From NCBI RefSeq assembly GCF_036568125.1, contig NZ_DATCTF010000019.1:124001-188000 (forward strand): a stretch of DNA of 64,000 nucleotides. Reading direction: 5' to 3'. Of the stretch, positions 18,918-27,881 are shown piece by piece. The translations under genes and the position numbers were made by a program. Under the pieces are notes generated by a model. It ran no database searches, was not told where the DNA came from, and saw nothing but the letters and a program-made list of their open reading frames with translations. Source of the stretch: Magnetovibrio sp. (GTDB lineage Bacteria; Pseudomonadota; Alphaproteobacteria; Rhodospirillales; Magnetovibrionaceae). How positions within the stretch are numbered: position 1 is the stretch's first letter; every line of letters starts with the position of its first letter.

Positions 18918-21230
18918 ATGTCAAAACACACACCCCATGTTGCACCGTTCCCGACCAAGGAACAGATCCTTGAATTCATCAAGGACAGTCCCGGCCGCGT
19001 CGGCAAACGCGAGATCGCGCGCGCGTTCCATTTGGATGCGGAACAAAAGATGCAGCTCAAGAAAGTCCTGAAAGATCTCAAGGACGAAGGCCAGCTGCAA
19101 TCCAGCCGCAAACGGTTCGCCGACCCCACCGCGTTGCCGCCGGTAACGGTGCTGGAAGTCACCGCCACCGACCTCGACGGCGAACTGTTGGCGCGTCCGG
19201 TGGTGTGGGATTCGCCGCTGGAACCGCCGGTGATCTACATGGCCCCGGTACGCCGCGGCCAGGGTGCATTGGGCATCGGCGACAGGGTGCTGGCGCGCAT
19301 GACGCGCATCGACGACACCGAAGACGGCAAACCCGCATATGAAGGCAACACCATCCGCCGCCTGGAGCACGCCCCCGCCGACGTGTTGGGGGTCTATAAG
19401 CTCGACCGTGCGGGCAACGGGCGCTTGCGTTCCACCGACCGCCGCCAAAAAGATGAATTTGTCGTCGTCGATCTCAACGACATCGACATCGCCGAAGGCG
19501 ATCTGGTGCGCGCCGAGGTGCTGCCGGGCAAGAAGCTCGGCCTACGCCAAGTAAAACTGCGCGAAAAGATCAACCGCACCGGCGCGCAGGCGATCACCCA
19601 AATCGCCATATACGACCGCTCCATCCCGGTCGAGTTTCCCGAAGACGCCCTTAAACAGGCCCGCGCCGCCGGTCCCGCGACCATGGAAAACCGCGTCGAT
19701 CTGCGCGACGTACCGCTGATCACCATCGACGGCGAGGACGCGCGCGATTTCGACGACGCGGTGTTCGCCGAGGCCGACGACGATCCCAACAATCCTGGCG
19801 GCTGGCATCTGATCGTCGCCATCGCCGACGTCAGTTGGTACGTGCGGCCAAACGATGCGCTCGACCAGTCGGCGTTCGTGCGTGGCAATTCGGTCTATTT
19901 CCCCGACCGGGTGGTGCCGATGCTGCCCGAAGAGCTCAGCAATGGCTGGTGCTCGCTTCGTCCCGACGAAGACCATCCGTGTCTCGCCGCCCACATGTGG
20001 ATCGATTCTGAGGGCCACCTGAAACGCCATAAGTTCGTGCGCGCGATGATGAGATCGGTGGCCCGCACCACCTATACGCAGATCGAAAACGCCCATGACG
20101 GCAAGCCCGACGACCTGACGACACCGCTGCTGGAGCCGGTCATCGCGCCGCTCTATGGCGCTTACCGGACCCTTTTAAAGGCCCGCGAGCAGCGCGGCGT
20201 GTTGGAACTCGATCTCGCTGAGCGCCAGATCGTCTTGGCTGATGACGGCACCGTCGCCAAGGTGGTCGAGCGCGAGCGCTTCGACAGCCACAAGCTGATC
20301 GAAGAATTCATGGTGCTGGCCAACGTCGCGGCGGCGGAAACGCTGGAACGCCTCAAGCAACCGTGCATGTACCGCATCCACGACGAGCCGTCGTTGGAAA
20401 AGCTCGAAAGCCTGCGCGAGTTTCTCGAAGGCGTGAACATCCCCTTCGCCAAGGGCCAAGTAGTGCGCGCCAGCCACTTCAACCAGATCCTCGCCAAGGT
20501 CAAGGATACTGCCAACAGCCACTTGGTCAGCGAGGTGGTGCTGCGATCCCAGGCGCAGGCCGTTTACAGCCCAGAAAACATCGGCCACTTCGGCTTGGCG
20601 CTGCGTCGCTATTGCCACTTCACGTCACCGATCCGCCGCTATGCGGACCTGTTGGTGCACCGCGCGCTGGTGCGCGGCTTGAAGCTCGGCGAGGGCGGCC
20701 TGGAAGACGATCACAAGGACTTCAAGGACCAGGGCGAACACCTGTCGGTGACCGAGCGCAACGCCGCCGGTGCCGAACGCGATGCGGTGGACCGCTTCAC
20801 CGCGCTCTATCTGTCCGACAAGGTCGGCAACATCTTCAAGGGCCGCATCAACGGCGTGACGCGCTTTGGCGTGTTCGTGACCTTGGACGAAACCGGCGCG
20901 GACGGTTTGGTGCCGATCCGCTCGCTGGGTGAGGACTTCTTCGTTCACGACGAACACAACCACGTTCTGTGGGGTCGTGAGACCGGCTATGAATATCACC
21001 TTGGCGACAAGGTCGAGGTCTTGATCGTCGAAGCCGATCCGATCACGGGCTCGACCGTGTTTCAAATCACCCAAGGCGGTCGCCAAGGCAAACCGCGACC
21101 GGATGGACGCGGCAAAGGAAAATTCGCAGGCGCACCGGGCAAAGGCCGTCCCGTTGGTAAAGCCAACGGCAAGCCGAAAAAGTCCAAAGGCAAGTCGCGC
21201 GCATCGCGGCGCAAAGCACGTCAATCTTGA
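18918..21230 (+). CDS. rnr: Ribonuclease R
   Basis: A 770-aa processive 3'-5' exoribonuclease for structured RNA. Domains in order: N-terminal helix-turn-helix, cold-shock/OB domains, RNB catalytic domain with the acidic cluster DGEDARDFDDAVF around 272-284, S1 domain near 650-735 (GRINGVTRFGVFV), and a basic Lys/Gly/Arg tail. Length is normal. It is 9 bp downstream of topA. Confidence 0.96.
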   Translation: MSKHTPHVAPFPTKEQILEFIKDSPGRVGKREIARAFHLDAEQKMQLKKVLKDLKDEGQLQSSRKRFADPTALPPVTVLEVTATDLDGELLARPVVWDSPLEPPVIYMAPVRRGQGALGIGDRVLARMTRIDDTEDGKPAYEGNTIRRLEHAPADVLGVYKLDRAGNGRLRSTDRRQKDEFVVVDLNDIDIAEGDLVRAEVLPGKKLGLRQVKLREKINRTGAQAITQIAIYDRSIPVEFPEDALKQARAAGPATMENRVDLRDVPLITIDGEDARDFDDAVFAEADDDPNNPGGWHLIVAIADVSWYVRPNDALDQSAFVRGNSVYFPDRVVPMLPEELSNGWCSLRPDEDHPCLAAHMWIDSEGHLKRHKFVRAMMRSVARTTYTQIENAHDGKPDDLTTPLLEPVIAPLYGAYRTLLKAREQRGVLELDLAERQIVLADDGTVAKVVERERFDSHKLIEEFMVLANVAAAETLERLKQPCMYRIHDEPSLEKLESLREFLEGVNIPFAKGQVVRASHFNQILAKVKDTANSHLVSEVVLRSQAQAVYSPENIGHFGLALRRYCHFTSPIRRYADLLVHRALVRGLKLGEGGLEDDHKDFKDQGEHLSVTERNAAGAERDAVDRFTALYLSDKVGNIFKGRINGVTRFGVFVTLDETGADGLVPIRSLGEDFFVHDEHNHVLWGRETGYEYHLGDKVEVLIVEADPITGSTVFQITQGGRQGKPRPDGRGKGKFAGAPGKGRPVGKANGKPKKSKGKSRASRRKARQS

Positions 21231-21314
21231 CCGCACCCCCATTACCCCGAAAGTTTTTTGTAGTTCTGAAACAAATTGGTGACGGAACTGAAAAAATGTA
21301 CGACTATTTGACTC

Positions 21315-22997
21315 ATGGGGAATGTAGCAAACGGACAGATACGATCTGGCGTTGCCGCCGTGTTGGGTCTCACGGCCATGGTCGGGCTCGGTGCCTGTAC
21401 CACCGGCGAAACGTCTAGCCTCTCGCAACAGCGTCCAGTGGTGGCCGCTGAAGCTTTGGTTTTGCCGCCTCCTTCCGTTCCCGATACCGCGGCAAACACC
21501 GATTTCTTTCAATATCTTGATGCGCGAACCACGATCCGCGCCGGACTCCGGGGCATCGCCCAGCGCTACATCGATCTCGTCGATATGGATGTGTTGGCCT
21601 TAAACGGCATACGTGGGCTCGCCACCATCGACCCGGCGCTCCAGATCGGCCAGGAGGACGGCATGATCCGGCTGATCCTCGCCGACCAAAACGTCGCCGA
21701 CTTCGCCCGCCCGCTGAGCGCCGATCCCGCAGCTTGGGCGCGCCTGACCACCGACATCATCCGCGCCGGACGGCACCAATCGGCCGATTTGCTGGATGCC
21801 GACAACGAGCGCGTCTACGAAGCTCTGTTCGACGGCATGCTGGCGGGGCTCGACGTCTTTTCGCGTTATTCCGGCGCCGAAGAGGCCCGCGCCAACCGTG
21901 CCCGCCGCGACGGCTTTGGCGGCATCGGCATCCGCTTCACCAAAACGGACGACACCATCCTCATTACCCACGTCCAAGAAGATAGCCCCGCACACACCGT
22001 CGGGCTGCGTCCCGGTGACCTGATCCTCAAGGTTGGCGAAGACGCCACCGCCGCGATGTCCTTGCGCCAAGTGGCGCAACACCTGCGTGGTCCTGTAGGC
22101 AGCCCCTTGACGTTGAGCATCGCACGCCTGGACAGCGACGTTGGCCGACCGGACCGCCAGATCAGCTTCAACCTTAACCGCGCGCACATCGTCCCCGAAA
22201 CCGTGCGCGCCAGCGTCGAAGACGATCTCTTGAAGCTGACCGTTAGCGGGTTCAACAAGAATACCTCGACGAGCATGCTGAACGTCTTGCGCAAGAACGA
22301 TGAAGCTTTCCAGAGCGGCCGCCTCAAAGGCGTGGTCATGGATTTGCGCGGCAATCCAGGCGGGCTTTTGTCGCAATCTGTGAGTGTCGCCGACTTGTTC
22401 TTGAACCAAGGCCGCATCATTTCCACCCGGGGTCGCCATCCCGATAGCTTCCACGATTACCGCGCCGGGGGCGCGGATTTGATCGACGGCAAGCCCTTGA
22501 TCGTGCTGGTCGATGGCGACAGCGCATCCGCCGCCGAAATCGTCGCCAGCGCCCTTCAAGACCTGGGCCGCGCCGTGGTGATCGGGTCGTCGTCCTATGG
22601 CAAGGGCACCGTGCAAACCGTCATTCGGCTGCCCAATGACGGTGAGATGACCTTAACCTGGTCACGTCTCGTGTCCCCCTCGGGCTACGCCCTGCACGGG
22701 CTGGGCGTTATGCCGGCCGTGTGCGCCACCAACACGCCGATAGGCGACACTGCGGCCATCTTGGCCCTAGATCACATCGATGGGCAGCTCGAAGCTATGT
22801 CCTCATGGCGCGCCGCAGGCATGATTTTCGACGGCAGACGTCCACAATTGCGCGATTCTTGCCCGGCTAAGACCTTCCAAGCCGACAAAAATGGCGATCT
22901 TTTGATGCAATTGGCCAGCCGCGTGATCCACGACCCATCCCTGTATCAGCGCGCATTGCTGCAGCCGGAACCCATCAACACCGCCTCGCGACGTTAA
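21315..22997 (+). CDS. S41 C-terminal-processing peptidase, lipoprotein
   Basis: A 560-aa envelope protease. An N-terminal lipobox LGAC predicts lipidation at Cys28. A PDZ domain around residues 205-290 precedes the S41 catalytic domain. Nucleophile Ser405 (DSASAAEI) and Lys430 (SYGKGTV) are 25 residues apart, as in the Tsp/CtpA Ser-Lys dyad. It likely trims periplasmic proteins. It sits between rnr and rpmG with its own spacing, so co-transcription is uncertain. Confidence 0.9.
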   Translation: MGNVANGQIRSGVAAVLGLTAMVGLGACTTGETSSLSQQRPVVAAEALVLPPPSVPDTAANTDFFQYLDARTTIRAGLRGIAQRYIDLVDMDVLALNGIRGLATIDPALQIGQEDGMIRLILADQNVADFARPLSADPAAWARLTTDIIRAGRHQSADLLDADNERVYEALFDGMLAGLDVFSRYSGAEEARANRARRDGFGGIGIRFTKTDDTILITHVQEDSPAHTVGLRPGDLILKVGEDATAAMSLRQVAQHLRGPVGSPLTLSIARLDSDVGRPDRQISFNLNRAHIVPETVRASVEDDLLKLTVSGFNKNTSTSMLNVLRKNDEAFQSGRLKGVVMDLRGNPGGLLSQSVSVADLFLNQGRIISTRGRHPDSFHDYRAGGADLIDGKPLIVLVDGDSASAAEIVASALQDLGRAVVIGSSSYGKGTVQTVIRLPNDGEMTLTWSRLVSPSGYALHGLGVMPAVCATNTPIGDTAAILALDHIDGQLEAMSSWRAAGMIFDGRRPQLRDSCPAKTFQADKNGDLLMQLASRVIHDPSLYQRALLQPEPINTASRR

Positions 22998-23023
22998 ATC
23001 GCACGATCCACACAACGATAGTC

Positions 23024-23051
23024 TTGACATCGGCGCTAAGGTCCGTATTTT
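23024..23051 (+). promoter_or_regulatory. Sigma-70-type promoter of rpmG
   Basis: A perfect -35 TTGACA (23024-23029) and -10 TATTTT (23046-23051) with a 16-bp spacer lie about 38 bp before the rpmG start. This is the strongest housekeeping promoter seen by eye in the window. Confidence 0.75.
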
Positions 23052-23095
23052 ACGCCGCTCATACGTTTTCACGGATTTATGGCGGAGCAAAAGAA

Positions 23096-23263
23096 ATGGC
23101 CAAGCCGACCACCATCCTGATCAAGCTGGTCAGCACCGCTGACACGGGTTACTACTACGTGACCAAGAAGAACCCGCGCAACACGACCGAAAAGATGGAA
23201 TTTCGTAAATACGATCCGGTCGTGCGCAAGCACGTGATCTTCAAGGAAGCCAAAATTAAATAA
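23096..23263 (+). CDS. rpmG: 50S ribosomal protein L33
   Basis: A 55-aa ribosomal protein. It starts [13 protein letters not shown] and has [12 protein letters not shown] and MEFRKYDP, the standard proteobacterial L33 pattern. It lacks the paired CxxC zinc motifs, so it is the zinc-free form. It has its own promoter and terminator. Confidence 0.97.
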   Translation: MAKPTTILIKLVSTADTGYYYVTKKNPRNTTEKMEFRKYDPVVRKHVIFKEAKIK

Positions 23264-23288
23264 GGCTTTCCAGCACCAGGAATAAACA

Positions 23289-23318
23289 AAACGCGCCCTC
23301 ACCGGGGCGCGTTTTTGT
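23289..23318. terminator. Bidirectional terminator between rpmG and divK
   Basis: A 10-bp stem AAACGCGCCC/GGGCGCGTTT is followed by a T-run on the plus strand and, less cleanly, on the minus strand. It separates the convergent rpmG and divK genes. Confidence 0.85.
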
Positions 23319-23361
23319 TTGTTCAGTTAGGCCGATGCAAAAAGTAGCCGAGGCTGGGGAC

Positions 23362-23727
23362 TTAGCCCAAAAATTTAGAAAGCGTGTCGAGGAAGTTGGG
23401 CACGGAAATCGGCTTGGCGATATATCCCTCACAGCCGCCTTCACGGATTTTTTCCTCATCGCCCTTCATGGCGAAGGCCGTCACGGCGATCACTGGAATG
23501 TGCTTGAGGTCGTCGTCGGCCTTCAGCATCTTGGTGATTTCAAGCCCGGAAATTTCCGGTAGCTGGATGTCCATCAAGATCAAGTCAGGCGTGTGTTCAC
23601 GCGCCAAGTTCAGCGCATCGCGACCGTCCTTTGTTTGCACGGTTTCATAGCCGTGTGCCTGCAATAGATCGTTGAAGAGCTTCATGTTCAATTCGTTGTC
23701 TTCAACGATCAGGATGGTCTTGGCCAT
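23362..23727 (-). CDS. divK: Single-domain response regulator, DivK-like
   Basis: A 121-aa receiver domain with no output domain. Phosphoacceptor Asp53 ([10 protein letters not shown]), acidic pocket Glu9-Asp10, switch Thr83 and Lys105 (YIAKPIS) are all present. It starts [18 protein letters not shown], very close to DivK of the alphaproteobacterial cell-cycle network, where it controls the DivJ/PleC-CtrA pathway. A GAAGGAAAG site precedes the start. The usual neighbour pleD is not present here, so the DivK role rests on sequence only. Confidence 0.85.
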   Translation of the reverse strand: MAKTILIVEDNELNMKLFNDLLQAHGYETVQTKDGRDALNLAREHTPDLILMDIQLPEISGLEITKMLKADDDLKHIPVIAVTAFAMKGDEEKIREGGCEGYIAKPISVPNFLDTLSKFLG

Positions 23728-23929
23728 GGTCTTTCCTTCGGCTTCGGGGCTTCATGAAGAAAGGCGTGCCCCGGAACGATTCGATGAGTATTCGAATTCC
23801 CCCATAAGGAGAACCCCTCTTACAGGCTTGATGATGGATCATTCCGAACGGCAAGTCAAACACCTCAAGCGCTTCAAACCTAGCAGGAAATTCTTCTATT
23901 TCAAAGCGGACTCGACGCCCATTTGCCAT

Positions 23930-23961
23930 AAAAAAATGGCCGTCACATAGTGTGACGGCCA
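23930..23961 (-). terminator. Strong terminator for the 32-aa peptide gene
   Basis: On the minus strand an 11-bp perfect stem TGGCCGTCACA/TGTGACGGCCA with a 3-nt loop is followed by seven T. It lies 44 bp after the stop of the small gene at 24005-24103. Confidence 0.8.
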
Positions 23962-24004
23962 AGTTGGGATTGGGGAAAACATGGAGAAACCGGAAACGTC
24001 GTGC

Positions 24005-24103
24005 TCAGTAGCCTACTGGTGTGCTCAGCACCATCGGATCGATCAAACCCAAAGCCATCAAAAACAGCGAAAATGCGAGGCCTATAGCTTTGATCTTCGT
24101 CAT
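24005..24103 (-). CDS. Small hydrophobic peptide, 32 aa, unknown
   Basis: ATG 24103 to TGA 24005 encodes 32 residues starting MTKIKAIGLAF and ending LSTPVGY. A two-lysine N-terminus is followed by a hydrophobic run of about 16 residues, so it is either a small membrane peptide or an uncleaved signal-like peptide. GAGG lies 8-11 nt before the start, and a strong terminator lies just downstream. No family recognised. It fills part of a 715-bp gap between divK and the chemoreceptor. Confidence 0.5.
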   Translation of the reverse strand: MTKIKAIGLAFSLFLMALGLIDPMVLSTPVGY

Positions 24104-24442
24104 GAGACATCCTCGTGCGACCAAATGTCCGGTGATGGAAAAACCATCGATGATATGATCATGATGGCTTACTCAATTTTTTTCTGTGACACCCATCACT
24201 CAAACATCGCAAAACCGCACATTTTTTGCGGTTATTTACCCCAACCTCATATGTGCAAAAACGTTTAAGGTTAGAAACATACCCACCATGCTGGAACAGT
24301 TCGTGAAAAAAACCATTGTGAATTGAGCCCAATCGGACAAAAATCCCCACAAGTGGGCACGAGATAATCCAAATGAGTAAGAGACTGTCTTGCTAGACCC
24401 ACAACCGTGCGTCCAAGTAATCCCCGCGAAAGGGAGTAAGCC
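24104..24442. other. Intergenic region upstream of the chemoreceptor
   Basis: AT-rich, no gene visible. It holds a short hairpin AACCGCA/TGCGGTT at 24213-24233 and should contain divergent promoters for the 32-aa gene (minus) and the chemoreceptor (plus). No clear -35/-10 pair was found by eye. Confidence 0.4.
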
Positions 24443-26512
24443 TTGCTCAAGTCTCTCAGTGCGAAAATCATCGCCGCTGCCGTTGTTCTGATCACCATCA
24501 GTTCGGCAGCCGATTTCATCATCGCCTCCAGCATTAATTCGACCCTCAATTCCGAAACCGAGGCACTCACGCATCGCATGCAGGGCGCCATCGTCGAGAA
24601 GGATCGTCTGATCAACACGCTGCTTGGCGAAAACTTGACCACGGCCGAGAAAAACCTCGAGGCTGAGCACGCCAAGGCGATCGCAGAGAACACCCTGCAT
24701 ACGGAAGAGACCCGCAAGTTCCTAGAAGGCACGCGCAACGGCATCGCGACATCGAGCCTGACGCTGATCAAAAATGCCATGATGATGGGCGAAGCCGCTT
24801 CCGCCCAGGACATGATGGACACGCTGTTGGAGAATCCCGATATCTACGCCATCAACCTGTGGCGCATCACCGGCGAACTGGCGTTCCGCGACAACAAAAC
24901 CATCAACGAGGTCAACGCGCTTGCCGGCGACGAAGCCTTCGCCCCGCGCAAGGAACAAGAACCGATCTTTATCGAAGACGCGCGCTTCGATACCATGAGC
25001 GAGGTTGTACAAAGCTATAAAAGCGGATTGATCACCACCGGCGAAGTCGAAAACGACGACGGCCAAATGGAACCGGTCGAATACGCTTATTATCTCCTGG
25101 AGAACGAAGAAAACTGCCAGGGCTGTCACGGCGAAACCACTCGTCCGCGCGGTGTTTTGGAAGTCGCCGTTTCGCGCGCCGCATTGATCGCGCTGGAAAA
25201 ATCAGCCGCCGAAAAGCTGGCGGAAATGGAAAGCCTGCAAGATAGCGAGCGCAAGAAATTGCAGCGCGCCAATGCCGACAACTCCTTCACCGTCAAGCAA
25301 CAGACGGACGCCGTCAACACCGAGGTCACCCAAGGTAAAACCCGGGTAGAAGAGGCCCAGTCAAGCGCGTCGACCATGTCTGTCGCGTCCAAGATCGGTT
25401 TCTTCATCGCCACCGTTGGCGTGCTGTTTTTGGTCTTGAACACGCTTTTGACCAAGCCCGTTCACGCCATGACTGAGGCCATGGGCCGCTTGGCCGACGG
25501 CGATCTCGACGCCGACATTCCCGCTTCCGGTCGTGAAGATGAAATCGGCCTCATGGCCTCGGCCGTGCAAGTGTTCAAGGACAATGCCATCGAGGTCAAA
25601 CGCCTGGAAGGCGAACACGCTGAAACCGAGCGCCGCGCGGTGCGCGACAAAGCCAAAGCCATGCAAGAATTGGCCGACGCGTTTGAAAGCAGCGTCGGCA
25701 CGGTGGTTAAAGCCGTCAGCACTGCCGCGAGCGCTATGGAAAGTTCGTCGGAAGGTCTTGCCTCGACGGCGGAACAAACGTCCGACCGTTCCCAAGCCGT
25801 CACCAATGCTGCTGAGCAGGCGTCCGCCAACGTACAAACCGTCGCATCGGCAGCAGAAGAACTGTCCGCCGCAATTTCCGAAATTTCTCGCCAGGTTGCT
25901 CAATCGACCATGATCGCCAACGAAGCCGTCAGTGAAATCGACAGCACCAACGAGAAAGTTCAAGGCTTGGCCGATGCCGCCAACCGCATCGGTGAAGTGG
26001 TGGCGCTGATCACCGACATCGCGGATCAAACCAACCTTTTGGCGCTGAACGCAACCATCGAAGCCGCTCGCGCGGGCGAAGCCGGCAAAGGCTTTGCCGT
26101 TGTGGCGGGCGAGGTGAAAAATCTCGCCAACCAGACCGCCAAGGCGACCGAAGAAATCTCAACCCAGATCGACGCCATCCAAGGCGCGACGGAAGAGGCG
26201 GTCGGCGCCATCAAAAGCATTGGTGGCACCATTAACCGCATCAGCGAAATCGCCTCAACCATCGCCTCTGCGGTTGAAGAACAAGGCGCGGCGACCCAGG
26301 AAATCGCCCGCAACGTCGAACACGCCGCCAGCGGCACCACGGAAGTCACGACATCGATCCGCGAAGTCAACCGCGCGGCGGAAGACACCGGCGTCGCCGC
26401 CACCGACATCCGCACCGCGGCCCACGAACTGAGCCAGCAATCGGCCAGCTTGAGCGACGAGGTCGCCAATTTCCTCGTCGCCATTCGGCCTAAGCCGCAA
26501 GACTTGGCTTAA
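24443..26512 (+). CDS. Methyl-accepting chemotaxis protein with periplasmic c-type haem motif
   Basis: A 689-aa chemoreceptor. Domains: TM1 at about 6-30, a periplasmic sensor domain to about 313, TM2 at about 314-336, a HAMP linker, and an MCP signalling domain with the hairpin tip around DQTNLLALNATIEAARAGE (about 530-548). The periplasmic part ends with Cys225-Gln-Gly-Cys228-His229, a c-type haem attachment site in an EENCQGCHGETTRPRG context. The region resembles the haem-binding Tll0287/DUF3365-like sensors. It likely senses redox, O2 or NO and drives aerotaxis-like behaviour through CheA/CheW. Haem binding is predicted from the motif. Confidence 0.9.
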   Translation: MLKSLSAKIIAAAVVLITISSAADFIIASSINSTLNSETEALTHRMQGAIVEKDRLINTLLGENLTTAEKNLEAEHAKAIAENTLHTEETRKFLEGTRNGIATSSLTLIKNAMMMGEAASAQDMMDTLLENPDIYAINLWRITGELAFRDNKTINEVNALAGDEAFAPRKEQEPIFIEDARFDTMSEVVQSYKSGLITTGEVENDDGQMEPVEYAYYLLENEENCQGCHGETTRPRGVLEVAVSRAALIALEKSAAEKLAEMESLQDSERKKLQRANADNSFTVKQQTDAVNTEVTQGKTRVEEAQSSASTMSVASKIGFFIATVGVLFLVLNTLLTKPVHAMTEAMGRLADGDLDADIPASGREDEIGLMASAVQVFKDNAIEVKRLEGEHAETERRAVRDKAKAMQELADAFESSVGTVVKAVSTAASAMESSSEGLASTAEQTSDRSQAVTNAAEQASANVQTVASAAEELSAAISEISRQVAQSTMIANEAVSEIDSTNEKVQGLADAANRIGEVVALITDIADQTNLLALNATIEAARAGEAGKGFAVVAGEVKNLANQTAKATEEISTQIDAIQGATEEAVGAIKSIGGTINRISEIASTIASAVEEQGAATQEIARNVEHAASGTTEVTTSIREVNRAAEDTGVAATDIRTAAHELSQQSASLSDEVANFLVAIRPKPQDLA

Positions 26513-26527
26513 GCAGTTATCGAAATC

Positions 26528-26560
26528 AAAAAAGCCGGGCACGCCGCCCGGCTTTTTTTT
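26528..26560 (+). terminator. Terminator of the chemoreceptor gene
   Basis: A GCCGGGC/GCCCGGC stem with a 5-nt loop is flanked by A-run and T8, 16 bp after the stop. It can also serve the convergent Crp gene. Confidence 0.9.
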
Positions 26561-26591
26561 CGTCTCGACTTCACCTTGGTTAGCGGCGCGT

Positions 26592-27350
26592 CTATTCGCC
26601 CCGCACGTCCTCGACCATGTCTTCGAGGCGCTCAAGATCCTTGACCACCAGCGCGTCCTTTTGTCGTTCGACGATGCCTTTGCGCGCCAAGTCGTTCATC
26701 ACTCGCGCCACCGTTTCACGGGTGGTGCTGACGCGCGACGCGACGTCGGAATGAATCGGGATCGGCTTGATCACCGCCGTCATGTCGTCTTCGGTGACTT
26801 TGCGCGCCAAACGCAGCAGGTCGGCATGGATGCGGTTGTTCGCCCCCAGCGTCGACAGGTCCATGATGCGCATGGTCGATGTGCGCACCAGATGTGCAAG
26901 ATGCTTCATCAGTTTCAAGGCGATGGCGGGATGATCCAAAACCATTTGATGGAATTGGTCGGACGGTAGCGAGGCGATCCGCGCTTCTTCCAACGCCATC
27001 ACGCTGGCTGAACGCGGCAGACCGTCGATGGCCGCAAGTTCGCCGAAATGGCTACCTGGCTCGAGATCGTCGAAGGTGATCTCGCGTCCGGATAGGGAAT
27101 AGTTCACCACCCGCACGCGCCCGGCAGCAACCAGAAAAATATCGCGGGTGTCGGAATGCTGATCGATGACCTGCTCACCGGCGCCGTAGGTGCGCCAACG
27201 ACAGTTCTTCTCGACGACGGCGATTTCATCGTCGTCGAGTTCGGACAGCAAACGAATATCTCTGAGCGTATCGGTCACGCTTCCCCTCCTGACGGCGTCC
27301 TGGTTTCGGTCTTGAATTTGGGCCGCCGTTCTCGTCATTCCATCTGGCAT
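26592..27350 (-). CDS. Crp/Fnr-family transcriptional regulator
   Basis: A 252-aa regulator with an N-terminal cyclic-nucleotide-binding beta-barrel (about 35-150; FGELAAIDGLPRSASV is the phosphate-binding cassette) and a C-terminal winged helix (about 165-245). The recognition helix reads TTRETVARVM; its Arg-Glu-x3-Arg pattern is that of CRP (TGTGA sites) rather than the Glu-Ser-Arg of FNR. No N-terminal Cys cluster is present, so an Fe-S FNR is excluded. AGGGGAT precedes ATG 27350. Likely cAMP-responsive. Confidence 0.85.
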   Translation of the reverse strand: MPDGMTRTAAQIQDRNQDAVRRGSVTDTLRDIRLLSELDDDEIAVVEKNCRWRTYGAGEQVIDQHSDTRDIFLVAAGRVRVVNYSLSGREITFDDLEPGSHFGELAAIDGLPRSASVMALEEARIASLPSDQFHQMVLDHPAIALKLMKHLAHLVRTSTMRIMDLSTLGANNRIHADLLRLARKVTEDDMTAVIKPIPIHSDVASRVSTTRETVARVMNDLARKGIVERQKDALVVKDLERLEDMVEDVRGE

Positions 27351-27545
27351 GACAGTATCCCCTAAAACAGTTAACCAATTTTTGAGCTTTATTCACAACA
27401 CTCTTCATTAGAGAGAACGTTTTAAATGCTCTCTTTCATCCACCCGATACCGGTTTTTCGCAGAAAACCTGGGATTCGGGTGAAAATGATTCGCAACTGC
27501 GTCGGAGGGGAGAATCCGAATCCGTCGCTCAGGAGGATTAGAATC

Positions 27546-27836
27546 ATGGCAAAAACGGCCCAACTGGCCGTGCCTCAAGGGGATCAGAAGATCGCCGAGG
27601 GAAAAAAAAGCGGATTCGCAGAAAATCCGCACCACACTGCTCCCCGCGTAGAAGCGCGGTCACTTAGAGGTACATTCGCAAAGTCGATTTGTTCGGCGCA
27701 TGGTCTGGCGACCCTAAAGGATCGCGACGCGTGCGACGACGGCGTACCGTGCGCAAAGCTGTCCGAATGCATGGGACAGGCGGACGCGACCATTCGTTAT
27801 CTAGAGCTTCGCAAACGACTGATGGAAGACGATTAA
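27546..27836 (+). CDS. Small Cys-containing protein, unknown
   Basis: A 96-aa frame starting MAKTAQLAVPQGDQ with an AGGAGG 9-14 nt upstream, a strong reason to choose this start over the frame's earlier ATG. Four cysteines occur in the C-terminal half (SIC, DAC, VPC, SEC), followed by a helical end (ATIRYLELRKRL). No signal peptide or membrane segment. It is divergent from the Crp-family gene. No family recognised. Confidence 0.5.
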   Translation: MAKTAQLAVPQGDQKIAEGKKSGFAENPHHTAPRVEARSLRGTFAKSICSAHGLATLKDRDACDDGVPCAKLSECMGQADATIRYLELRKRLMEDD

Positions 27837-27881
27837 GCGCCCAACCCGCTTGCCAAGTCCGTTGGCGCGAGCTTTCAGGCC

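Noticed and set aside
26592-27350. Idea that the Crp-family gene encodes the FNR acting on the nosZ box
   Set aside because: It lacks the N-terminal Cys cluster and its recognition helix has the CRP pattern (RET-x3-R), so it should read TGTGA rather than TTGAC/TTGAT sites.
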